Translations under genes and position numbers: made by a program
The notes under the pieces: generated by a model
The model's database searches: none
What the model was told of the DNA's origin: nothing
What the model saw: the letters and a program-made list of their open reading frames with translations, nothing else
Shown: positions 37,810 to 50,300 of the stretch, in pieces
Layout of the letters: the number at the start of each line of letters is the position of its first letter
Numbering within the stretch: position 1 is the stretch's first letter
From: Humulus lupulus
Taxonomy: Eukaryota; Streptophyta; Magnoliopsida; Rosales; Cannabaceae
NCBI RefSeq assembly: GCF_963169125.1
Contig: NC_084802.1
Coordinates: 36,602,607-36,666,606 of the forward strand
Direction of reading: 5' to 3'
DNA length: 64,000 nt

Positions 37810-40800
37810 AAATTAGTGTTTGTATATTAATAAATTTTATACTGCTAATTATAATTTTTGAAATTAGGGTTCAGATAGTTGGTTATTGTCTTTGAATATG
37901 AAGAGGTGCATTTAATATTTAACATATATTCAATATTTAATTGTTCAAACTAACTATTAGTGTAGGCCATAATTATGCAAATGAATAAAATTTTCCAATT
38001 CTCAATACCATATTTATAATATTTGAAAAAAAACACAATAATTAACCCTATATTGTTGTAGCCGAAATTAATAATAAAAAATATATTTTTATATAATAAT
38101 TAATTATTTGCCAAATGCTTGGATATATATAGTCTTTGAGTCTTTCAATTTGAAGAGGTGCATTAACAATTCCCACTTCTCAATACCATATTTAAGATGT
38201 GCAATTATTTTGTATTTTTAATGCTAAAAAATTTAAATATTAATTGTAAACCACATTGGCATAGCCGAAATTAGGGTTTTTTATATTAATAAATTTAACA
38301 CATTTAATTATAATTTTTGAAATTAGCGTTTAGATAGTTGGTTATTGTCTTTGAATATGAAGAGGTGCATTTAATATTTAACGCATATTCTATATTTAAT
38401 TATTCAAACTAACTATTAGTGTAGGCCATAATTATGCAAATGAATTAAATTTCCCTATTCTCAATACCATATTTATAATATTTGAAAAAAAAAACACAAT
38501 AATTAACCCTATATTTTTGTAGCCGAAATTAATGATAAAAAATATATTTTTATATAATAATTAATTATTTACCAAATGCTAGGATATATATATAGTTTTT
38601 GAGTCTTTCAATTTGAAGAGGTGCATTAACAATTCCCACTTCTCAATACCATATTTAAGATGTGCAATTATTTTGTATTTTTAATGCTAAAAAATTTCTA
38701 TATTAATTGTAAACCTCAATTGGCATAGCCGAAATTAGGGTTTTTAATATTAATATATTTTACACATCTAATTATAATTTTTGAAATTAGGGTTTAGATA
38801 GTTGGTTATTGTCCTTGAATATGAAGAGGTGCATTTAATATTTAACATATATTCAATATTTAATTGTTCAAACTAACTATTAGTGTAGGCCCTAATTATG
38901 CAAATGAATTAAATTTCCCAATTCTCAATACCATATTTATAATATTTGAAAAAAAAAACACACAATAATTAACCCTATATTTTTGTAGCCGAAATTAATG
39001 ATAAAAAATATATTTTTATATAATAATTAATTATTTACCTAATGCTAGGATATATATATAGTCTTTGAGTCTTTCAATTTGAAGAGGTGCACTAACAATT
39101 CCCACTTCTCAATACCATATTTAAGATGTGCAATTATTTTGTATTTTTAATGCTAAAAAATTTCAATATTAATTGTAAACCACAATTGGCAAAGCCGAAA
39201 TTAGGGTTTTTAATATTAATATATTTTACACATCTAATTATAATTTTTGAAATTAGGGTTTAGATAGTTGGTTATTGTCCTTGAATATGAAGAGGTGCAT
39301 TTAATATTTAACATATATTCAATATTTAATTGTTCAAACTAACTATTAGTGTAGGCCCTAATTATGCAAATGAATTAAATTTCCCAATTCTCAATACCAT
39401 ATTTATAATATTTGAAAAAAAAAACACACAATAATTAACCCTATATTTTTGTAGCCGAAATTAATGATAAAAAATATATTTTTATATAATAATTAATTAT
39501 TTACCTAATGCTAGGATATATATATAGTCTTTGAGTCTTTCAATTTGAAGAGGTGCACTAACAATTCCCACTTCTCAATACCATATTTAAGATGTGCAAT
39601 TATTTTGTATTTTTAATGCTAAAAAATTTCAATATTAATTGTAAACCACAATTGGCAAAGCCGAAATTAGTGTTTGTATATTAATAAATTTTATACTGCT
39701 AATTATAATTTTTGAAATTAGGGTTCAGATAGTTGGTTATTGTCTTTGAATATGAAGAGGTGCATTTAATATTTAACATATATTCAATATTTAATTGTTC
39801 AAACTAACTATTAGTGTAGGCCATAATTATGCAAATGAATAAAATTTTCCAATTCTCAATACCATATTTATAATATTTGAAAAAAAACACAATAATTAAC
39901 CCTATATTGTTGTAGCCGAAATTAATAATAAAAAATATATTTTTATATAATAATTAATTATTTGCCAAATGCTTGGATATATATAGTCTTTGAGTCTTTC
40001 AATTTGAAGAGGTGCATTAACAATTCCCACTTCTCAATACCATATTTAAGATGTGCAATTATTTTGTATTTTTAATGCTAAAAAATTTAAATATTAATTG
40101 TAAACCACATTGGCATAGCTGAAATTAGGGTTTTTTATATTAATAAATTTAACACATTTAATTATAATTTTTGAAATTAGCGTTTAGATAGTTGGTTATT
40201 GTCTTTGAATATGAAGAGGTGCATTTAATATTTAACGCATATTCTATATTTAATTATTCAAACTAACTATTAGTGTAGGCCATAATTATGCAAATGAATT
40301 AAATTTCCCTATTCTCAATACCATATTTATAATATTTGAAAAAAAAAACACAATAATTAACCCTATATTTTTGTAGCCGAAATTAATGATAAAAAATATA
40401 TTTTTATATAATAATTAATTATTTACCAAATGCTAGGATATATATATAGTCTTTGAGTCTTTCAATTTGAAGAGGTGCATTAACAATTCCCACTTCTCAA
40501 TACCATATTTAAGATGTGCAATTATTTTGTATTTTTAATGCTAAAAAATTTCTATATTAATTGTAAACCTCAATTGGCATAGCCGAAATTAGGGTTTTTA
40601 ATATTAATATATTTTACACATCTAATTATAATTTTTGAAATTAGGGTTTAGATAGTTGGTTATTGTCCTTGAATATGAAGAGGTGCATTTAATATTTAAC
40701 ATATATTCAATATTTAATTGTTCAAACTAACTATTAGTGTAGGCCCTAATTATGCAAATGAATTAAATTTCCCAATTCTCAATACCATATTTATAATATT

Positions 40801-41051
40801 TGAAAAAAAAAACACACAATAATTAACCCTATATTTTTTTAGCCGAAATTAATGATAAAAAATATATTTTTATATAATAATTAATTATTTACCTAATGCT
40901 AGGATATATATATAGTCTTTGAGTCTTTCAATTTGAAGAGGTGCACTAACAATTCCCACTTCTCAATACCATATTTAAGATGTGCAATTATTTTGTATTT
41001 TTAATGCTAAAAAATTTCAATATTAATTGTAAACCACAATTGGCAAAGCCG
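37810..41051 (+). repeat. Seven-monomer super-unit, copy 1: A-B-C-C-A-B-C (M83-M89)
   Basis: Starts: 37810 (A), 38268 (B), 38732 (C), 39198 (C), 39664 (A), 40122 (B), 40586 (C). Total 3242 bp. The second C begins directly after a C-type end (CACAATTGGCAAAGCCG). The last C carries the private change ATTTTTTTAGCCG just before 40843. M88 begins after GCTG, a change of the otherwise constant GCCG. Confidence 0.92.
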
Positions 41052-44000
41052 AAATTAGTGTTTGTATATTAATAAATTTTATACTGCTAATTATAATTTT
41101 TGAAATTAGGGTTCAGATAGTTGGTTATTGTCTTTGAATATGAAGAGGTGCATTTAATATTTAACATATATTCAATATTTAATTGTTCAAACTAACTATT
41201 AGTGTAGGCCATAATTATGCAAATGAATAAAATTTTCCAATTCTCAATACCATATTTATAATATTTGAAAAAAAACACAATAATTAACCCTATATTGTTG
41301 TAGCCGAAATTAATAATAAAAAATATATTTTTATATAATAATTAATTATTTGCCAAATGCTTGGATATATATAGTCTTTGAGTCTTTCAATTTGAAGAGG
41401 TGCATTAACAATTCCCACTTCTCAATACCATATTTAAGATGTGCAATTATTTTGTATTTTTAATGCTAAAAAATTTAAATATTAATTGTAAACCACATTG
41501 GCATAGCCGAAATTAGGGTTTTTTATATTAATAAATTTAACACATTTAATTATAATTTTTGAAATTAGCGTTTAGATAGTTGGTTATTGTCTTTGAATAT
41601 GAAGAGGTGCATTTAATATTTAACGCATATTCTATATTTAATTATTCAAACTAACTATTAGTGTAGGCCATAATTATGCAAATGAATTAAATTTCCCTAT
41701 TCTCAATACCATATTTATAATATTTGAAAAAAAAAACACAATAATTAACCCTATATTTTTGTAGCCGAAATTAATGATAAAAAATATATTTTTATATAAT
41801 AATTAATTATTTACCAAATGCTAGGATATATATATAGTCTTTGAGTCTTTCAATTTGAAGAGGTGCATTAACAATTCCCACTTCTCAATACCATATTTAA
41901 GATGTGCAATTATTTTGTATTTTTAATGCTAAAAAATTTCTATATTAATTGTAAACCTCAATTGGCATAGCCGAAATTAGGGTTTTTAATATTAATATAT
42001 TTTACACATCTAATTATAATTTTTGAAATTAGGGTTTAGATAGTTGGTTATTGTCCTTGAATATGAAGAGGTGCATTTAATATTTAACATATATTCAATA
42101 TTTAATTGTTCAAACTAACTATTAGTGTAGGCCCTAATTATGCAAATGAATTAAATTTCCCAATTCTCAATACCATATTTATAATATTTGAAAAAAAAAA
42201 CACACAATAATTAACCCTATATTTTTGTAGCCGAAATTAATGATAAAAAATATATTTTTATATAATAATTAATTATTTACCTAATGCTAGGATATATATA
42301 TAGTCTTTGAGTCTTTCAATTTGAAGAGGTGCACTAACAATTCCCACTTCTCAATACCATATTTAAGATGTGCAATTATTTTGTATTTTTAATGCTAAAA
42401 AATTTCAATATTAATTGTAAACCACAATTGGCAAAGCCGAAATTAGGGTTTTTAATATTAATATATTTTACACATCTAATTATAATTTTTGAAATTAGGG
42501 TTTAGATAGTTGGTTATTGTCCTTGAATATGAAGAGGTGCATTTAATATTTAACATATATTCAATATTTAATTGTTCAAACTAACTATTAGTGTAGGCCC
42601 TAATTATGCAAATGAATTAAATTTCCCAATTCTCAATACCATATTTATAATATTTGAAAAAAAAAACACACAATAATTAACCCTATATTTTTGTAGCCGA
42701 AATTAATGATAAAAAATATATTTTTATATAATAATTAATTATTTACCTAATGCTAGGATATATATATAGTCTTTGAGTCTTTCAATTTGAAGAGGTGCAC
42801 TAACAATTCCCACTTCTCAATACCATATTTAAGATGTGCAATTATTTTGTATTTTTAATGCTAAAAAATTTCAATATTAATTGTAAACCACAATTGGCAA
42901 AGCCGAAATTAGTGTTTGTATATTAATAAATTTTATACTGCTAATTATAATTTTTGAAATTAGGGTTCAGATAGTTGGTTATTGTCTTTGAATATGAAGA
43001 GGTGCATTTAATATTTAACATATATTCAATATTTAATTGTTCAAACTAACTATTAGTGTAGGCCATAATTATGCAAATGAATAAAATTTTCCAATTCTCA
43101 ATACCATATTTATAATATTTGAAAAAAAACACAATAATTAACCCTATATTGTTGTAGCCGAAATTAATAATAAAAAATATATTTTTATATAATAATTAAT
43201 TATTTGCCAAATGCTTGGATATATATAGTCTTTGAGTCTTTCAATTTGAAGAGGTGCATTAACAATTCCCACTTCTCAATACCATATTTAAGATGTGCAA
43301 TTATTTTGTATTTTTAATGCTAAAAAATTTAAATATTAATTGTAAACCACATTGGCATAGCCGAAATTAGGGTTTTTTATATTAATAAATTTAACACATT
43401 TAATTATAATTTTTGAAATTAGCGTTTAGATAGTTGGTTATTGTCTTTGAATATGAAGAGGTGCATTTAATATTTAACGCATATTCTATATTTAATTATT
43501 CAAACTAACTATTAGTGTAGGCCATAATTATGCAAATGAATTAAATTTCCCTATTCTCAATACCATATTTATAATATTTGAAAAAAAAAACACAATAATT
43601 AACCCTATATTTTTGTAGCCGAAATTAATGATAAAAAATATATTTTTATATAATAATTAATTATTTACCAAATGCTAGGATATATATATAGTCTTTGAGT
43701 CTTTCAATTTGAAGAGGTGCATTAACAATTCCCACTTCTCAATACCATATTTAAGATGTGCAATTATTTTGTATTTTTAATGCTAAAAAATTTCTATATT
43801 AATTGTAAACCTCAATTGGCATAGCCGAAATTAGGGTTTTTAATATTAATATATTTTACACATCTAATTATAATTTTTGAAATTAGGGTTTAGATAGTTG
43901 GTTATTGTCCTTGAATATGAAGAGGTGCATTTAATATTTAACATATATTCAATATTTAATTGTTCAAACTAACTATTAGTGTAGGCCCTAATTATGCAAA

Positions 44001-44293
44001 TGAATTAAATTTCCCAATTCTCAATACCATATTTATAATATTTGAAAAAAAAAACACACAATAATTAACCCTATATTTTTTTAGCCGAAATTAATGATAA
44101 AAAATATATTTTTATATAATAATTAATTATTTACCTAATGCTAGGATATATATATAGTCTTTGAGTCTTTCAATTTGAAGAGGTGCACTAACAATTCCCA
44201 CTTCTCAATACCATATTTAAGATGTGCAATTATTTTGTATTTTTAATGCTAAAAAATTTCTATATTAATTGTAAACCTCAATTGGCATAGCCG
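41052..44293 (+). repeat. Seven-monomer super-unit, copy 2: A-B-C-C-A-B-C (M90-M96)
   Basis: Starts: 41052 (A), 41510 (B), 41974 (C), 42440 (C), 42906 (A), 43364 (B), 43828 (C). Total 3242 bp, the same length as copy 1, and the C-C junction and the ATTTTTTTAGCCG change sit exactly 3242 bp after their counterparts. The only structural difference seen is the end of M96, which is B-type (TTTCTATATT, CTCAATTGGCATAGCC) where M89 has the C-type end. Confidence 0.92.
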
Positions 44294-46609
44294 AAATTAG
44301 GGTTTTTAATATTAATATATTTTACACATCTAATTATAATTTTTGAAATTAGGGTTTAGATAGTTGGTTATTGTCCTTGAATATGAAGAGGTGCATTTAA
44401 TATTTAACATATATTCAATATTTAATTGTTCAAACTAACTATTAGTGTAGGCCCTAATTATGCAAATGAATTAAATTTCCCAATTCTCAATACCATATTT
44501 ATAATATTTGAAAAAAAAAACACACAATAATTAACCCTATATTTTTGTAGCCGAAATTAATGATAAAAAATATATTTTTATATAATAATTAATTATTTAC
44601 CTAATGCTAGGATATATATATAGTCTTTGAGTCTTTCAATTTGAAGAGGTGCACTAACAATTCCCACTTCTCAATACCATATTTAAGATGTGCAATTATT
44701 TTGTATTTTTAATGCTAAAAAATTTCAATATTAATTGTAAACCACAATTGGCAAAGCCGAAATTAGTGTTTGTATATTAATAAATTTTATACTGCTAATT
44801 ATAATTTTTGAAATTAGGGTTCAGATAGTTGGTTATTGTCTTTGAATATGAAGAGGTGCATTTAATATTTAACATATATTCAATATTTAATTGTTCAAAC
44901 TAACTATTAGTGTAGGCCATAATTATGCAAATGAATAAAATTTTCCAATTCTCAATACCATATTTATAATATTTGAAAAAAAACACAATAATTAACCCTA
45001 TATTGTTGTAGCCGAAATTAATAATAAAAAATATATTTTTATATAATAATTAATTATTTGCCAAATGCTTGGATATATATAGTCTTTGAGTCTTTCAATT
45101 TGAAGAGGTGCATTAACAATTCCCACTTCTCAATACCATATTTAAGATGTGCAATTATTTTGTATTTTTAATGCTAAAAAATTTAAATATTAATTGTAAA
45201 CCACATTGGCATAGCCGAAATTAGGGTTTTTTATATTAATAAATTTAACACATTTAATTATAAATTTTGAAATTAGCGTTTAGATAGTTGGTTATTGTCT
45301 TTGAATATGAAGAGGTGCATTTAATATTTAACGCATATTCTATATTTAATTATTCAAACTAACTATTAGTGTAGGCCATAATTATGCAAATGAATTAAAT
45401 TTCCCTATTCTCAATACCATATTTATAATCTTTCAAAAAAAACACAATAATTAACCCTATATTTTTGTAGCCGAAATTAATGATAAAAAATATATTTTTA
45501 TATAATAATTAATTATTTACCAAATGCTAGGATATATATATAGTCTTTGAGTCTTTCAATTTGAAGAGGTGCATTAACAATTCCCACTTCTCAATACCAT
45601 ATTTAAGATGTGCAATTATTTTGTATTTTTAATGCTAAAAAATTTCTATATTAATTGTAAGCCTCAATTGGCATAGCCGAAATTAGGGTTTTTAATATTA
45701 ATATATTTTACACATCTAATTATAATTTTTGAAATTAGGGTTTAGATAGTTGGTTATTGTCCTTGAATATGAAGAGGTGCATTTAATAATTAACATATAT
45801 TCAATATTTAATTGTTCAAACTAACTATTAGTGTAGGCCCTAATTATGCAAATGAATTAAATTTCCCAATTCTCAATACCATATTTATAATATTTGAAAA
45901 AAAAAACACACAATAATTAACCCTATATTTTTGTAGCCGAAATTAATGATAAAAAATATATTTTTATATAATAATTAATTATTTACCTAATGCTAGGATA
46001 TATATATAGTCTTTGAGTCTTTCAATTTGAAGAGGTGCACTAACAATTCCCACTTCTCAATACCATATTTAAAATGTGCAATTATTTTGTATTTTTAATG
46101 CTAAAAAATTTCAATATTAATTGTAAACCACAATTGGCAAAGCCGAAATTAGTGTTTGTATATTAATAAATTTTATACTGCTAATTATAATTTTTGAAAT
46201 TAGGGTTCAGATAGTTGGTTATTGTCTTTGAATATGAAGAGGTGCATTTAATATTTAACATATATTCAATATTTAATTGTTCAAACTAACTATTAGTGTA
46301 GGCCATAATTATGCAAATGAATTAAATTTCCCAATTCTCAATACCATATTTATAATCTTTGAAAAAAAAAACACACAATAATTAACCCTATATTTTTGTA
46401 GCCGAAATTAATGATAAAAAATATATTTTTATATAATAATTAATTATTTACCTAATGCTAGGATATATATATAGTCTTTGAGTCTTTCAATTTGAAGAGG
46501 TGCATTAACAATTCCCACTTCTCAATACCATATTTAAGATGTGCCATTATTTTGTATTTTTAATTCTAAAAAATTTCAATAATAATTGTAAACCACATTG
46601 GCATAGCCG
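44294..46609 (+). repeat. Tail of the A-B-C block: M97-M101
   Basis: Starts: 44294 (C), 44760 (A), 45218 (B), 45680 (C), 46146 (A, then changes type). M97 follows M96 to give a further C-C pair. M99 contains ATCTTTCAAAAAAA, a change also met in M102. M101 starts A family, then takes an M80-like A-half end and a C-like B half, and so closes the block. Confidence 0.82.
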
Positions 46610-49600
46610 AAATTAGGGTTTGTATATTAATAAATTTTACACATCTAACTATAATTTTTGAAATTAGGGTTTAGATAGTTGGTTATTGTCTTTGAATATG
46701 AAGAGGTGCATTTAATATTTAACGTATATTCAATATTTAATTATTCAAACTAACTATTAGTGTAGGCCATAATTATGCAAATGAATTAAATTTCCCAATT
46801 CTCAATACCATATTTATAATCTTTCAAAAAAAAACACAATAATTTACCCTATATTGTTGTAGCCGAAATTAATGATAAAAAATATATTTTTATATAATAA
46901 TTAATTATTTACCAAATGCTAGGATATATATATAGTCTTTGAGTCTTTCAATTTGAAGAGGTGCATTAACAATTCCCACTTCTCAATACCATATTTAAGA
47001 TGTGCAATTATTTTGTATTTTTAATGCTAAAAAATTTCTATATTAATTGTAAACCTCAATTGGCATAGCCGAAATTAGGGTTTTTAATATTAATAAACTT
47101 TACACATCTAATTATAATTTTTGAAATTAGGGTTTAGATAGTTGGTTATTGTCCTTGAATATGAAGAGGTGCAATTAATATTTAACATATATTCAATATT
47201 TAATTGTTCAAACTAACTATTAGTGTAGGCCCTAATTATGCAAATGAATTAAATTTCCCAATTCTCAATACCATATTTATAATATTTGAAAAAAAACACA
47301 ATAATTAACCCTATATTGTTGTAGCCGAAATTAATAATAAAAAATATATTTTTATATAATAATTAATTATTTGCCAAATGCTTGGATATATATAGTCTTT
47401 GAGTCTTTCAATTTGAAGAGGTGCATTAACAATTCCCACTTCTCAATACCATATTTAAGATGTGCAATTATTTTGTATTTTTAATGCTAAAAAATTTCAA
47501 TATTAATTTTAAACCTCAATTGGCATAGCCGAAATTAAGGTTTTTAATATTAATAAATTTTACACATCTAATTATAATTTTTGAAATTAGGGTTTAGATA
47601 GTTGGTTATTGTCTTTGAATATGAAGAGGTGCATTTAATATTTAACATATATTCAATATTTAATTGTTCAAACTAACTATTAGTGTAGGCCCTAATTATG
47701 CAAATGAATTAAATTTTCCAATTCTCAATACCATATTTATAATATTTGAAAAAAAACACAATAATTAACCCTATATTGTTGTAGCCGAAATTAATAATAA
47801 AAAATATATTTTTATATAATAATTAATTATTTGCCAAATGCTTGGATATATATAGTCTTTGAGTCTTTCAATTTGAAGAGGTGCATTAACAATTCCCACT
47901 TCTCAATACCATATTTAAGATGTGCAATTATTTTGTATTTTTAAGTCTAAAAAATTTCAATATTAATTGTAAACCACATTGGCATAGCCGAAATTAGGGT
48001 TTTTAATATTAATAAATTTTACACATCTAATTCTAATTTTTGAAATTAGGGTTTAGATAGTTGGTTATTGTCTTTGAATATGAAGAGGTGCATTTAATAT
48101 TTAACATATATTCAATATTTAATTGTTCAAACTAACTATTAGTGTAGGCCCTAATTATGCAAATGAATTAAATTTTCCAATTCTCAATACCATATTTATA
48201 ATATTTGAAAAAAAACACAATAATTAACCCTATATTGTTGTAGCCGAAATTCATAATAAAAAATATATTTTTATATAATAATTAATTATTTGCCAAATGC
48301 TTGGATATATATAGTCTTTGAGTCTTTCAATTTGAAGAGGTGCATTAACAATTCCCACTTCTCAATACCATATTTAAGATGTGCAATTATTTTGTATTTT
48401 TAATGCTAAAAAATTTCAATATTAAATGTAAACCACATTGGCATAGCCGAAATTAGGGTTTTTTATATTAATAAATTTTACACATATAATTATAATTTTT
48501 GAAATTAGCGTTTAGATAGTTGGTTATTGTCTTTGAATATGAAGAGGTGCATTTAATATTTAACGTATATTCAATATTTAATTATTCAAACTAACTATTA
48601 GTGTAGGCCATAATTATGCAAATGAATTAAATTTCCCAATTCTCAATACCATATTTATAATATTTGAAAAAAAAAACACAATAATTAACCCTATATTTTT
48701 GTAGCCGAAATTAATGATAAAAAATATATTTTTATATAATAATTAATTATTTAACAAATGCTAGGATATATATATATATAGTCTTTGAGTCTTTCAATTT
48801 GAAGAGGTGCATTAACAATTCCCACTTCTCAATATCATATTTAGAATGTGCAATTATTTTGTATTTTTAATGCTAAAAAATTTCAATATTAATTGTAAAC
48901 CACATTGGCATAGCCGAAATTAGGGTTTTTTATATTAATAAATTTTACACATATAATTATAATTTTTGAAATTAGGTTTAGATAGTTGGTTATTGTCTTC
49001 GAATATGAAGAGGTGCATTTAATATTTAACGCATATTCAATATTTAATTATTCAAACTAACTATTAGTGTAGGCCATAATTATGCAAATGAATTAAATTT
49101 CCCAATTCTCATTACCATATTTATAATATTTGAAAAAAAAAACACAATAATTAACCCTATATTTTTGTAGCCGAAATTAATGATAAAAAATATATTTTTA
49201 TATAATAATTAATTATTTACCAAATGCTAGGATATATATATAGTCTTTGAGTCTTTCAATTTGAAGAGGTGCATTAACAATTCCCACTTCTCAATACCAT
49301 ATTTAAGATGTGCAATTATTTTGTATTTTTAATGCTAAAAAATTTCAATATTAATTGTAAACCACATTGGCATAGCCGAAATTAGGGTTTGTATATTTAT
49401 AAATTTTACATACCTAATTATAATTTTTGAAATTAGGGTTTAGATAGTAGGTTATTGTCTTTGAATATTAAGAGGTGCATTTAATATTTAACGTATATTC
49501 AATATTTAATTGTTCAAACTAACTATTAGTGAAGGCCATAATTATGCAAATGAATTAAATTTTCCAATTCTCAATACCATATTTATTAAATTTGAAAAAA

Positions 49601-50300
49601 AACACAATAATTTACCCTAAATTGTTGTAGCCGAAATTAATAATAAAAAATATATTTTTATATAATAATTAATTATTTGCCAAATGCTTGGATATATATA
49701 TAGTCTTTGAGTCTTTCAATTTGAAGAGGTGCATTAACAATTCCCACTTCTCAATACCATATTTAAGATGTGCAATTATTTTGTATTTTTAATGCTAAAA
49801 AATTTCTATATTAATTGTAAACCTCAATTGGCATAGCCGAAATTAGGGTTTTTAATATTAATAAATTTTACACATCTAATTATAATTTTTGAAATTAGGG
49901 TTTAGATAGTTGGTTATTGTCTTTGAATATGAAGAGGTGCATTTAATATTTAACGTATATTCAATATTTAATTATTCAAACTAACTATTAGTGTAGGCCA
50001 TAATTATGCAAATGAATTAAATTTCCCAATTCTCAATACCATATTTATAATATTTGAAAAAAAAAACACAATAATTAACCCTATATTTTTGTAGCCGAAA
50101 TTAATGATAAAAAATATATTTTTATATAATAATTAATTATTTGCCAAATGCTTGTATATATATAGTCTTTGAGTCTTTTTATTTGAAGAGGTGCATTAAC
50201 AATTCCCACTTCTCAATACCATATTTAAGATGTAAAATTATTTTGTATTTTTAATGCTAAAAAATTTCAATATTAATTTTAAACCACATTGGCATAGCCG
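46610..50300 (+). repeat. Mixed monomers M102-M109
   Basis: Starts: 46610, 47072, 47532, 47991, 48450, 48917, 49379, 49840. M103-M105 share GGCCCTAATTATGC. M104 lost telo-box site 1 (TTAAGGTTT). M106 has the longest TA run in the window. M107 has a one-base-short AAATTAGGTTTAG. M108 is the first E-family monomer (TTTATAAATTTTACATACC, GAATATTAAGAGG, GTGAAGGCC, TTATTAAATTTG). There is no clean HOR period, so this is a boundary zone between two HOR systems. Confidence 0.75.
48766..48780. repeat. Longest TA microsatellite run of the window
   Basis: Each B half has a short ATATAT run after CTAGG or CTTGG. Its length varies between monomers, and the copy here (M106), with M33 near 15042, is the longest seen. 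This is ordinary slippage and is one cause of the 458-468 bp length spread. Confidence 0.7.
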
